Of a DNA stretch of 64,000 nucleotides, positions 1 through 10,431 are shown in pieces; within the stretch, counting starts at the first letter, position 1; each line of letters starts with the position of its first letter. This DNA comes from Trachythela sp. YZ-2020 (taxonomy: Eukaryota; Cnidaria; Anthozoa; Malacalcyonacea; Clavulariidae). Under the pieces are notes generated by a model. That model had not been told where the DNA came from. It searched no databases and saw nothing but the letters and a program-made list of their open reading frames with translations. The stretch spans positions 2,404,001 through 2,468,000 of the forward strand of contig JADLSH010000236.1 in NCBI GenBank assembly GCA_016169945.1, read 5' to 3'. Made by a program: the position numbers and the translations under genes.

Positions 1-1120
1 ATGTCTAAAATATCTCTCATTGACGATGAATCTGCGGGAAGGTAGGTGTTAAAGAGTGTGGAATTTGATTGTTTTTATCTGCATGTATTCCGAATCCTCC
101 TCTAAAAACTATTCCTAAGCCAGCCTGCTACCCAGACCTGATCAAGAACCTTTCTTGCCTGTGTTCAGTCCTACGCTTAAAGTCCGTTTTCTATTCCGCA
201 TAACGAGCGACCTATTCGAGTCACGTGAGTAATCAGTTGCGCTGACACACCAAAGAAGTCGAATGTAGTTTTCACAACGCATGTGCAAGAAGGTTCGCTT
301 GGCCCGCGCAGACAAAGTCATTGTTATAGAAAACGGCGTTAAGCCTGACGGTCGTCCTAAACAAAACGTTTGGTCTTCATTTTAGACATGTGTCGCCTGT
401 GGACGCTATATATGGTATTATACGCGAGATGGCTGGTCAAGTTAGCAGTGTTAAGTAAGTAAATGATGTATCTTATTATTATCAGGCTGGGAAAATACTT
501 TATTTCCTGCGACCGCAAGGACCAACAAAGAAAGTGTTGCCTGTTCATATATGATCAACCAGCTTTTCGCCTCCAACTCGTATTTCTATAAAATTTGCAT
601 TGAGTTTATATGAGAATTTAGGGTAGCTCGAAATCTCGTTTGTGTTTATACAGAGACCATATATTTCCTCTATCCTTTTTCATTGCATAATTATAAATAT
701 ATTACTAAATGGTCTGTCTCTGACTCTACCATTTAGGTGATAGAGCTATATCCCGCGTGTAGAAATAAAATAGGTTTGATTTGATGTGCGTTCGTAGTCA
801 GTGAACTTTCGGAGTTGAAGAATTGATACCTGTCCATGAGGCTTTTACTCAAAACATTTATGTAAAGTATACGTCGAACATGGCTGAAAACGTTGAACTA
901 ATAACGTTGCGCTGGCAATTTCTTGTGCGTTTTGTACCTGGTACTGTATATATCTTTTGACCACGCAATGTCTTATATTTTTAGATTGGAAGAAGCAAGA
1001 CAACGATGTTTAACGAAAGGATTTACTCCTGATCAGTTTGAGAAATGTTTGACGGATTATGAAAATCTAAATGTTTGGCAAATCAACTCCTCGAAAACAA
1101 AAATAACATTCGTACAGTAG
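1..1120 (+). CDS. MCM7: MCM7, C-terminal end (3 exons, partial)
   Basis: C-terminal part of DNA replication licensing factor MCM7, a subunit of the hexameric MCM2-7 helicase in the nucleus. I see three exons: 1-41, 386-454 and 985-1120, joined in compatible phase (AG|A and AA|A codon splits). They encode pieces such as [13 protein letters not shown], then [15 protein letters not shown], then [11 protein letters not shown] and the ending [20 protein letters not shown]. The ending matches the conserved MCM7 C-terminus (EYEELNVWQxNxxRTRITFV), and the middle exon corresponds to the RPADVIFATVREL region of vertebrate MCM7. This is the winged-helix tail; the AAA+ core lies outside the window to the left. 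The Met at position 1 is internal, not a start. A Met at 923 upstream of exon 3 is intronic. Identity is very secure; exon 2 was found by phase and homology rather than as a long reading frame. Confidence 0.93.
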
Positions 1121-1228
1121 GATTTTATTCTTAGGTTATTTTGTGTAACTAGTTTTCCAGCGCAAATATCGCCGCATTCTTAGTGCTCTGTAATATTCTG
1201 TAGTATTTGTATCTTGCTTATCTTGTAA

Positions 1229-1234
1229 AATAAA
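1229..1234 (+). promoter_or_regulatory. Probable MCM7 poly(A) signal AATAAA
   Basis: The hexamer AATAAA lies about 110 bp after the MCM7 stop codon, followed by T-rich sequence. Position and sequence fit a cleavage/polyadenylation signal. Confidence 0.5.
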
Positions 1235-2821
1235 ACGTCTTTTATGGTCTAATGATTGTGCGATTAGAACTTGAGTAGTTTATGTTAGATCATATAGACG
1301 ACTACAGCCTCGTATCCAGGGCTACTACGCTTGAGATGACTAGCAAACAAAAGGTATCAGGTTCGATCCACTACGGTCAAGCAATATTTCAGCTTACCCA
1401 GTGTTGAGCCACTCGGCGTAGCGTCTAATGTTGCTGGTAGTGGTTGAGATATATTTAAATCGTCAATGATTGCTAGGAAAAGCCATGACAATTTTCGTAC
1501 CCTGGGGATACCAGCGGGAACGAGTTTAAAACTGGAAAGGTTTCAGCACCAACCTTTATCTAGTGTTCCGCGCGAGTAGACCGTCTGCTACGCATGCTAA
1601 CCTTTAAGGCCGTTTTCACTTCAACCGAATCGTAGCGTATTGCTTTGTTTCCTGAGCACTCGGGTAGAACTAATGACTTCAACACAAAGAAAACGCTACG
1701 GTACGATACTTTTTCTCAACTATGTTGAACTCGTAGGAAGTCGGTATCCATCTGACAAGCGTAGGCCTCGCTCCTTACTATGGCAATGTGTGGAAGAACT
1801 TGTGAGTTGTGTTTTAATTTACGCATATTAATTTGACGAGGGATTAGAGCTGTCAAATTACTACAATACGTTATAGCTAATTTGAATTTGAAAGGGTTCA
1901 GTTTTTTTTATACACACTGTATAATCCAATAATGACACTCTTACCGCCGAACCATTGCCATCGGTGTTATTACAATCCTCGATTGTTTTCTTTGGAATTG
2001 GTGGTACATTTTCCATATATATAGGTGCAGAGGACAAAGATGCATGAATATTCTTTTAAAATCCAATTGGTCAGGGCCTATGGCTTTAGAGATACAATGG
2101 GCGTATCGTCTTCCAAAGGGACACTAATATCATTCTCAAGAGGTTCGTAATCTTTCATGACGTCTATAAAGCTATCATTAATTTCATAATATTCCCCAAG
2201 TTGGTTAAAAACTGATATCAAAACACTACAAAGATATCAAACAATTGATAGTTATATTCTGGTTTTTTTTCTCTGTACAGTTTATACAAAACTACCATTT
2301 TATATTTCTACATTATTATTTTATTACATCATTATACACGAATGCATTTCATAAGTTGTGTTATGTTACTATCTAATCAGGTGCGACACAGTTTATGCGA
2401 AAGTGTTTTTCATCTTCAAAGAACAGAATAACGTCATGCACGTTTATAAGACGAAGGCAGCTGTGAATATTGTCTACACGTAGAACAAAACTATTTTTTA
2501 ATCACATGGAAAAAGTCCTGGTTTCGCGTCCACACTGAACGCATGAAATTGGATGAATTCGAGCTGTGAACAAATGGACGAGACGAGTTCGTAGCTTTCC
2601 GAATTCGTCCAGTCTCCTGGTGAACGTAGTCTCGATAAATAAGTCAAAATATTTGACAGTAGGTAATCACTAATCATTTTTAAACGTTCTTGAATGACGT
2701 TCTTTTTGTCACAACCTCATCTAAAGAACGGACAGTACGGACCTGTTGGGTTAATAGAAGACTAGGTGCTTTTAACGAAAAAAAACTAAACATAACAATA
2801 CAGGAACCACTCAGTATTTTA

Positions 2822-3024
2822 ATGAAATACAAAAGAACAGTAACTCCGAATAACATTTTGTTCTTTTATTGAATGGACGTTTCGACTAGATTGTAGTCAT
2901 CATCATCGACGTTTCGACTAGATTGTAGTCATCGTCATCCTGATGAGGACTACAATCTAGTCGAAACGTCGATTCAATAAAATAACAAAATGTTATTCGG
3001 AGTTACTGTTCTTTTGTATTTCAT
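2822..3024. repeat. Foldback (inverted-repeat) element
   Basis: The left side begins ATGAAATACAAAAGAACAGT and the right side ends with its reverse complement. The arms read inward through AACTCCGAATAACATTTTGTT to GACGTTTCGACTAGATTGTA. The left arm carries a second copy of the CGACGTTTCGACTAGATTGTAG segment, so the element is asymmetric. The pairing is nearly perfect over about 80 bp per arm. This is a non-autonomous foldback or SINE-derived palindrome; family not identified. Confidence 0.8.
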
Positions 3025-3553
3025 AACAATACAGAATGTCCCATTTTCACATCTTTTTGAACAGAAGTCTATAGTATACTAAGATATTCTTGCTCAAGTT
3101 GCGGCTGACGGCATTATTTGCTGTTACGTAGTGTAATGCCAAGAACACAACTTCTCCTAAAATGGAAGTTAATAGTTTGTTGCGGTGTTTTGGAATTCCT
3201 TACAAACATTTCTTCCTTCCTTGGATATCCAATCCATTTACAGTATAGACGAATTCACGTTCAACGTTCATTTGGAAATTCATTTTACTTAATTCTGTAC
3301 AAAATTCCTGGCAACATTTCTTTAACTGCGAAAAACAAGAAAGGTAATGTTAGTTCCAACATTGTATGGTAAAGATTTATAACAAGAAATATTTGGAAAC
3401 AACAATTAGGAACCATCAATGTTTATGTTAAAAGCAAGACTAGACTTTCATACAATAATGTTTTACATTGATTTAATGTCATCTTCAGTCAGATCATCTC
3501 TTATTGGACGAATGTTATGTTAACACAAGACTGACAGGAGAAAATCTGTGTTC

Positions 3554-3649
3554 CTGGAATATACCTGCGGTGCACTGGAAACACTCTTTCAAATGCAAAT
3601 GCTGGAATATACCTGCGGTGCACTGGAAACACTCTTTCAAATGCAAATG
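3554..3649. repeat. 48-bp tandem duplication
   Basis: Two adjacent, essentially identical 48-bp copies (3554-3601 and 3602-3649), each starting CTGGAATATACCTGCGGTGC and ending AAATGCAAATG. It lies just downstream of the stop codon of the minus-strand PABIR-family gene. Confidence 0.9.
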
Positions 3650-3804
3650 AGTTGAAACCTAACTGCAGTCGCAGAGGTGCCACGATACGGTGATGATCTT
3701 TCCTTTGTGTTTTGGTGATAAACTATTTGAAGTTTGATAAACTAGATATTACAGAACTTATATCACACATACCTGCTCCTAGTTTATATACAATTCCATT
3801 CATT

Positions 3805-6800
3805 TCAATCTTGTACTGGAGCAAATGTAAAACAATTTGTTCCATCTAATGAATATCTCTTAGTCTCTTCATTACTATTTGAACTCAGCGACCTAGCTAG
3901 AGGTGACCTTGGTGGGGTGTACTTGGGACGATAGTAGGATACTCTGGGATGATGTGAGGTTTCACAGAACAACATTGACGTCACAGGGGTGGTAGGAGTG
4001 TTCGTTTCAATGCCTGAGTCATCATCATTGTTTAAATGTGAGTTCGTTGTTTCGCATGTCTCGTCTGAGGATGAATGTTGCATTGGGTCAGAGAACGCTT
4101 TCTTTGCTGGACTCTGCATACTAACATCAACACTGTCTGGGAAGACTGGAAATACAAATAGATAGATAACAATCTCCATGCATACATGTATATAGAATAA
4201 TATTTGTATGAAGTAGCGTTATGAAAAGTTATGAGAACTGTCACTGATCCACCGTGAGCCTCACAGATCTCGATAAAATCTCACGGTGACTTCACGGCTT
4301 GTAAATATCTCACAGATTTCGAGAATAGCCTAACTTCGTTATTATTATATATGTTATCTCACATATGTTGCACATTTTAACTTATAAGAGTGACTTTTGT
4401 CAAATTAAAACAAAAACATTGATAAATTCATAACAGAACACTCTACTATGGCTAGTCGTTACTCTATATTACTGTCATAATACATTTGGGCCATTTCCGA
4501 CGATCTAGGGACTCCATATTTTCAAAATTTTCTAACCAAAATCTCACGGATGTTTTTTTCCAAAGTTGGCAACTATGAAGACTGCAAGCACAAGTGGAGT
4601 TAATTAAGTGGAGTTATGACGATACAGAGAAAAATCTCAAAAATGTTTCTTGTCAGCAACACTTTACACGATCATTCTTTACTTCATTCATTGATAACAC
4701 TTAATATGTTAAAAACGTTAAAATTCAAAATTGAAAGACCAACGCTTGCTTGTCTATACAAAAATTTGATAAGACCAATTATGGAGTATGCAAATGTGAT
4801 TTGGGACAATTGTACTGTTGGGAATAGTCAATTACTTGAAAGTGTTCAATATGAATCAGCCAAAGTTGTTGCTGGGGCAATAAAGGGGACTAGGGAGGAA
4901 TTGAGCGTTAGAAGAAAAATGAATAAGCTATCATATTTTTATAATAAGCTTGCTCCTATATACGTAGTTCAAGTTGAACTCTTACCAGATTTGGTAAATA
5001 AACAGGCCTATATTTTCTTAAGATCAGGTCAAAATATTAGTTCTTTTATGTGTAAAAGTGAAAAGTTTAAAAACTCATTCTTTCCTTAACCTGTGGAATA
5101 CTCTTGATTTAGATATTAGAAATTCAATTTCATTGCCAGTTTTTAAAGCAATGGTTCGACAGTTATATTGTAATTCAAGTTACAATAAGTTATATGACTT
5201 GTCATTGACAAGAAGGGCTTCTGTGTTACATACGAGGCTCAGATTAGGATTTTGTGCTTTGAAAGATTATTTGTATAATTAATTTTTGCGATTCACCAAT
5301 GTGTGAATGTGGGCTTGAAAGAGAAACCGTTCAACATTATATTTTAAATTGTTCCCTTTTTGCCGCTCAACGGAGTGTCCTACTTACCTCTGCTGCACAA
5401 TTATGTGGTCAAGCATGGATAGAGAGTAGTGATAGAGAAAAACTTAGTTGTTTATTGCGTGGTTGTGAAAATTTAAGTTATAGAGAGAATTGTTTGCTTT
5501 TCTTTTTCCGTTTAGTTCAAAATTTTATATTGAATACTGATCGCTTCTCTCTCGCTATTGCTTAATTGGCTTGTGTGTCTGTTTATGTGTGTGTTTGTTC
5601 GAAAATAATTAATGTAAGATAAGCATTATTTGCTTTTGCGATAAACATTTGGAAAATATTCTTTTAAATAAAACAAAAAAACACTTACACTTTCGTTTGT
5701 AGTTTAGCGTGCTCTGCCGGATAAGAACAGGACTTGAACTTCTTCTATAATAATGTGTAAATTATAAACTAAGACTTTGTTGATACTTGATAGACATGAG
5801 TTGAACTTTAGCATACTTAAATCAAAACTTTCACATGTACTCATTCAGTTATATATAATCTATTGGTTCAAATATGCAAACTGTTGCATATACATTACCT
5901 AGATATTTGTCGAGTTGGGCTTGGAATTGGGCTTGGAGTTAAACTTCGAGATCTTGGAATGAGCTAAAAACATACAATTATGGAAACTCAGTATAACAGG
6001 TTTTATGCTCAATTTGGCCAACTCTTCATTTCTACACTCAGATAAAGTTGATAAACTGTTAAGATAAATATTGTGATGCATTATAAAAATATGCTTTGTA
6101 TAAATGGGTTTTAGAGTTAGAAACTTGTTTAAAATGAAAATTGATCAACATGGATTTTGCTATTTTTGTCAGAAAACTAATTTTGTTTGTTGTTCAAGCA
6201 TGTTTACCATTACTTGCTCAAAATACAATGAATGAAAACATGATAAAAACACTTCTGACAAAGAATTGAACTTATCGCTAGATGTATTGAGATTAATTTC
6301 TGTATTAAAAATCAATAACAACATAGAAACAACAAGCCAAGGTAAGATTTCTTTTGGACCAAGTTGGTAGGTGGGCTGACTTGACTGGCTAACATATAAC
6401 AACACATATAGTTATAATGGTACTTTTTTGTTGTAAAAACAAGAAAATAAGAGCCATTCACTTACTTTTGGCAAGCTGGGTGTAACAGATCTTGTTGGTG
6501 ATGGTGAAGATGCAGTTGAAGATGGGAAATAATTGGTTGGATCATCAATAGAATGACGTCGATCATCACAATTTGATGGACTATACAAGTTTCGTCTTGT
6601 TTGATTCTATAAAAGTACTTACATAATTAACGTGATAATGTTATATAATTTTTGTTGTGGAAATAGTAAGAAGCCAGTGGAATAAATTATCTTAGCCTTT
6701 TAACAGTTAAGAAAAGGAAAACTTTATTTAATGAAGGAAACATTCATTTCTGGTGACCCATCAGTTTATATAATGGTAGCATGGCCCTCTCTATACTTAC

Positions 6801-8522
6801 CATCATCAAGGATTCACAACTTGAACTTAATGATAATGATGTGTTTACCATCCTAAAAATAAGACCATTTTGAATGATTTTACATTACAGTAGTGCTGTA
6901 CACATTGTATAAACATAGTGTAAACATGTATGAACTGGAGTCCAATTTATCCAATAGAATTTCCACAAATTATTTATGGAAGGAAGTAGTTTAAATAGTT
7001 CGAAACCCTCTCTCCCATTCTTTAAGGGGGGGATAAAGCTTCTCAAAAAAGACAAAAAGGGTGGTGATGGAAATTTTTTTGTAATGGGGGTGTTACTTAA
7101 AAGGGGTGGGTTGGTTTACAAATGGGGGGAAGAGCAAAAAACACAGTCATAGAAAACTGTAATTGTTGTAAGGGGGGGGGGGGGGTTATAAAGTTTTGAA
7201 AAAGGGGGTACATTGGTAAAAAGGGGGATGATTTAATAAAGGGGGGGGAGGGAAAGACCCCTTTCCGAACTATGGTTTACCTATCTTGTTCTGTTTCATC
7301 CATAAACTCTTCCTACAAATAAGATACAAAACACATTATCATGGTATTAATTATGGAGATGATTCTACCAAAGATTTTTACTATTATTATATTTCAACAA
7401 GGAGCCTAACTCACCTAGGAGATTTTCAGTAGGGCCCTGATAGAACTATCAAAGTTTAAAAGATCTACACCCCTCATGGACGTTATTTGTACTGTCCAGA
7501 TGGTGAAATAACTTCAGATGTCTGAATAGGGGTGACATGTTGATATAATTAGAATTAAGTGTGTCCACAAAATACCTGATTATATGAGGGAAGTGATTTT
7601 AGCGAGTACCCAAAATTTATAGTGTATATGTAATGCTCAGCAATAATTTGTTATGAAGGTGAAAATATAATATAGGGTTCGGATTTTGGAAAACTTGTTG
7701 CTTACAGATTTTCTCATAAGTTTCAGCCGATGATTTAGCGATGAACAGATTTAGACAATCAATTAATCAATGTTTGCCAACTTACTCAATTCTCATATTA
7801 GATGTTACTCCAAGAGGCATCCAGATTGGGCAAGCTAAAAAATGACTTTACTGCAGCTTGCCCGGTGTGGAAGCCAACCGGAGTAAGGTGATCTGAATAT
7901 AATTCACCCAAGTTCTAATCCCACAGTCATACTAGACTCAAGTACTCAACTCTCATGTTGGTTTGTTCAGTACCAAGGAAAATTATCATGGGAAATGGCC
8001 AAATCACAGATCATGTGAATTTTATACAATTAACACCTTAATACTTTCCCACTAATTAATTACACTTTAATATAGAACTTAGAAATTTAGGTAATTAGAA
8101 ATTTACTTACAAATATTTAAAAAAACAATGATTTTCATTTTAAATACAGACATTCTGTGCTCGACATAATAATATGGCATTTACCTTTCTTATTTGAAGC
8201 AGTCTTGAATGAGGTGAACCCACGGGCTAAACACAAAACATAACGAGTATTTAAGACACGATAAATGTAGTGAATAATTCAAATGATTGTAGAATCGAAC
8301 GTTCTCAGCTGAATAGATGAAAGTCATGAAACGTACGACTGAATATGGATTTCCATTGGCCATTTGACTCGTGCTTGAGCGCCTATGTCGCGGCGTTAGA
8401 GCGGGAAGATATGATATATTTGCTTCAGTAAGATTAGCTCCATTTATAAGTGGTGCAGAATTAGATCTTCGTAGATTAGTTTGAGGTGTATTTTGTTGTT
8501 CGTCTGTGTCCATTGCTGCCAT
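3805..8522 (-). CDS. PABIR2: PABIR/FAM122-family PP2A-B55 inhibitor (complete, 8 exons)
   Basis: Eight exons on the minus strand in order: 8337-8522, 8185-8226, 7281-7312, 6801-6852, 6466-6606, 5899-5963, 5689-5744, 3805-4145. They total 915 bp, 304 codons plus stop, with GT-AG borders and phases that all agree. The start Met gives MAAMDTDEQQ. LRRSNSAPLI (about residues 18-27) is the family's phospho-Ser/14-3-3 motif. SRLLQIRKEE spans exons 2-3 and matches the short helix with which FAM122A docks on B55 and blocks the PP2A active site. Later come SPSPTRS, LTPSPIPSPTR and RRSSSPVLIR, all family signatures, and a basic YKRKF that may be a nuclear signal. The known family role is inhibition of PP2A-B55 at mitotic entry; here it is inferred. 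The multi-exon structure fits the ancestral FAM122B/PABIR2 type, so the symbol is approximate. The exon 1 donor could also be 3 bp earlier. Confidence 0.9.
4616..5565 (+). pseudogene. Non-LTR retrotransposon, C-terminal RT fragment
   Basis: Three overlapping reading frames (4616-5089, 5058-5282, 5299-5565) together resemble the C-terminal part of a non-LTR retrotransposon polyprotein. Recognisable pieces are LIRPIMEYANVIWDN, the thumb-like LLESVQYESAKVVAG, and a C-terminal CECG...HYILNC zinc-knuckle pattern near 5302-5355. Frame breaks near 5085 and 5283 show that it is dead. It lies antisense within the last intron of the PABIR-family gene, and its A-rich tail ends next to the exon 7 donor. 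The RT core with its catalytic aspartates is absent. Confidence 0.75.
6995..7273. mobile_element. G-rich MITE-like element in PABIR intron
   Basis: A 280-bp insertion-like block bounded by imperfect inverted ends: ATAGTTCGAAA on the left and the complement of ATAGTTCGGAAAGG on the right. The interior is strongly G-rich on the + strand, including a run of about 14 G near 7170. It lies in the intron between exons 3 and 4 of the minus-strand gene. No coding capacity is seen. Confidence 0.5.
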
Positions 8523-9862
8523 AATGTACTCTTATATACTTTGTAATATTCTAATATTCCAACTCCACATCACAGTACGCAAAGCACTGTGGGCAAAGTT
8601 CCCCGGCTTAATTCACAGTGGCCTATTCCGCCACCGGAATTCCGGTCTTTTCTCAGGAGGTTCTTTATAAAGATTCCAGCAGTTCTGAAACTGAAAAAAG
8701 TCCAAAGACATAATCATGTTACCTCAACTTTGATACCCTTTGCTTGCCTCGAGCTGGAAAAGCCAACCCTTTCAGGTTGGCCAATTGAATATTCGAAAAA
8801 AATATGCCCCAAGAAAGATATCTCTGCCTTTGCCCTTTAGCCACTAATCTTTCCAAAGGGGGGGAGGGGGCAAATGCCCCCCCAGTCCCCACGTTGGCTC
8901 CCCCAGTAAGCTATTTTGGCCCCCCCCCAGTGAAGGTCCCTTTTGTCCAAAATATAAGCAAAAAAGGGGAAAAACTGAGTTTAGAAGAAAGTTATGGTAT
9001 TCTCACAAAAACCCGCATGGCTCCATTTAGATGGAATATATAAAAAATTGTCTCTGAAAATGCAGGAAATCAAGCCACAGAGACTCAAGAATATAAAATT
9101 TTCTGGGGGAAGACCCCTAGACCCCCTTCAGCTTCCCACACCTGTAATACACCACCTACTTGTTATGTCCCCTTTCGATTATGGCCCCCCCACTAACGAT
9201 TTCTTAAAAAAGGCCCTGGGCGGAGGGGGAATTGAGCAAAACTTATACCAACAACTCCAACAAGGCAACAACAGTCATTAACAACGACTAAGATAGAAGA
9301 TTTGGGTGGATGGATATTTTGGCGAGTGAAAATGTGAAATAATATATATAAGTTCTATATATTATTATTATATTATAATATATACATTGTCAGTAACAAC
9401 GACTACTACAACAGGCGAAAATCCAGCCACTAACTTGGCGGATGGTGGTAAAGGGTATTTCCGTGAGCCGTGAATTGCCAATATTTGTTCCCGTGAAATG
9501 TGAAACAGTGAAATGACGGATTTTTGTGTCGTGAAACGCGATTTATATCCCTAGCCGTGAGCCGTGATTGTCGATAATTTTTGTCCGCGAAACGAGAATC
9601 TATTTGAAGCCTGTAGAACAAAGACTGAACGAGCAGTGAGACGTCAAGAAGAGCAATGCTGTGGATGTAATACTTTTACTCAATGTGTTTTCTTGATTTT
9701 GTATTAGATATATCGGTTGTTTTTATAAAAAAAATTTGAAATTGCTTTCGAAAACGTAAAAATTGGGCAAATTTGAAAACGTGGTTAGTACCCCCCCCCC
9801 CCTCCACCCCTTTACCACCCTCTTGGCGCAACCGTTTGGCGCCAAATTGTCAGCCAAGGGGT
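8523..9862. other. Upstream region of PABIR-family gene with dispersed repeat debris
   Basis: It contains the likely PABIR promoter next to 8523, but I see no clear TATA or other core element. From about 8850 to 9200 the sequence has long C and G runs and short frames without domains, which looks like transposon debris. An AT-rich stretch lies at 9337-9385. At 9440-9600 there are several variants of a CCGTGAGCCGTGA motif. No gene is supported. Confidence 0.5.
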
Positions 9863-10431
9863 TGGGATAAAACACGGATATGGATGGCACGGATACGGAT
9901 GAGGGGATAAAACACGAATATGGGGATAAAACACGGATGAGGGGATAAAACACGGATGGGCGGATAAAACACGGATGTGGGGATAAAACACGGATATGGG
10001 GATAAAACACAGATGAGGGGATAAAACACGGATGAGGAGATAAAACACGGATGGGGGGATAAAACACGGATATGGGGATAAAACACAGATGAGGGGATAA
10101 AACACGGATGAGGAGATAAAACACGGATGGGGGGATAAAACACGGATGGGGGGATGAAACACGGATGGAAGGATAAAACACGGATGTGGGGATAAAACAC
10201 AGATGAGGGGATAAAACACGGATGGGGAGATAAAACACGGATTGGGGAATAAAACACGGATGAGGGGATAAAACACGGATGAGGGGATAAAGCACGGATG
10301 GGGGGATAAAACACGGATGGGGGGATAAAACACGGATGAGGGGATAAAACACGGATGAGGGGATAAAACACGGATGGGGGGATAAAACACGGATGGGGGG
10401 ATAAAACACGGATGAGGGGATAAAACACGGA
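9863..10431 (+). repeat. Minisatellite array 1, unit ATAAAACACGGATGRGGGG
   Basis: About 30 tandem copies of a 17-19 bp unit, consensus ATAAAACACGGATGAGGGG with GGGG or TGGGG variants. The left edge is a variant segment, GGGTTGGGATAAAAC followed by GGATGGCACGGATACGG. The array stops in mid-unit at 10431, where a retrotransposon is inserted, and resumes at 13341. Long reading frames on the minus strand here are a by-product of the stop-free repeat. Confidence 0.95.

Larger units (their letters stand above)
1240..3804. other. Convergent intergenic spacer, no gene recognised
   Basis: Sequence between the 3' ends of MCM7 and the PABIR-family gene. Short open frames here (for example 1640-1831, 2690-2872, 3118-3372) show no recognisable domains or splice-linked continuation. 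The region contains the foldback at 2822-3024 and a 48-bp tandem duplication at 3554-3649, which could lie in the 3' UTR of the minus-strand gene. Confidence 0.6.

Noticed and set aside
923..1120. An independent small gene starting at the Met at 923
   Set aside because: The N-terminal part is intronic; the exon begins at 985 and belongs to MCM7.
1290..1385. tRNA gene suggested by GGTTCGATCC near 1352
   Set aside because: A B-box-like string only; no properly spaced A box and no cloverleaf.
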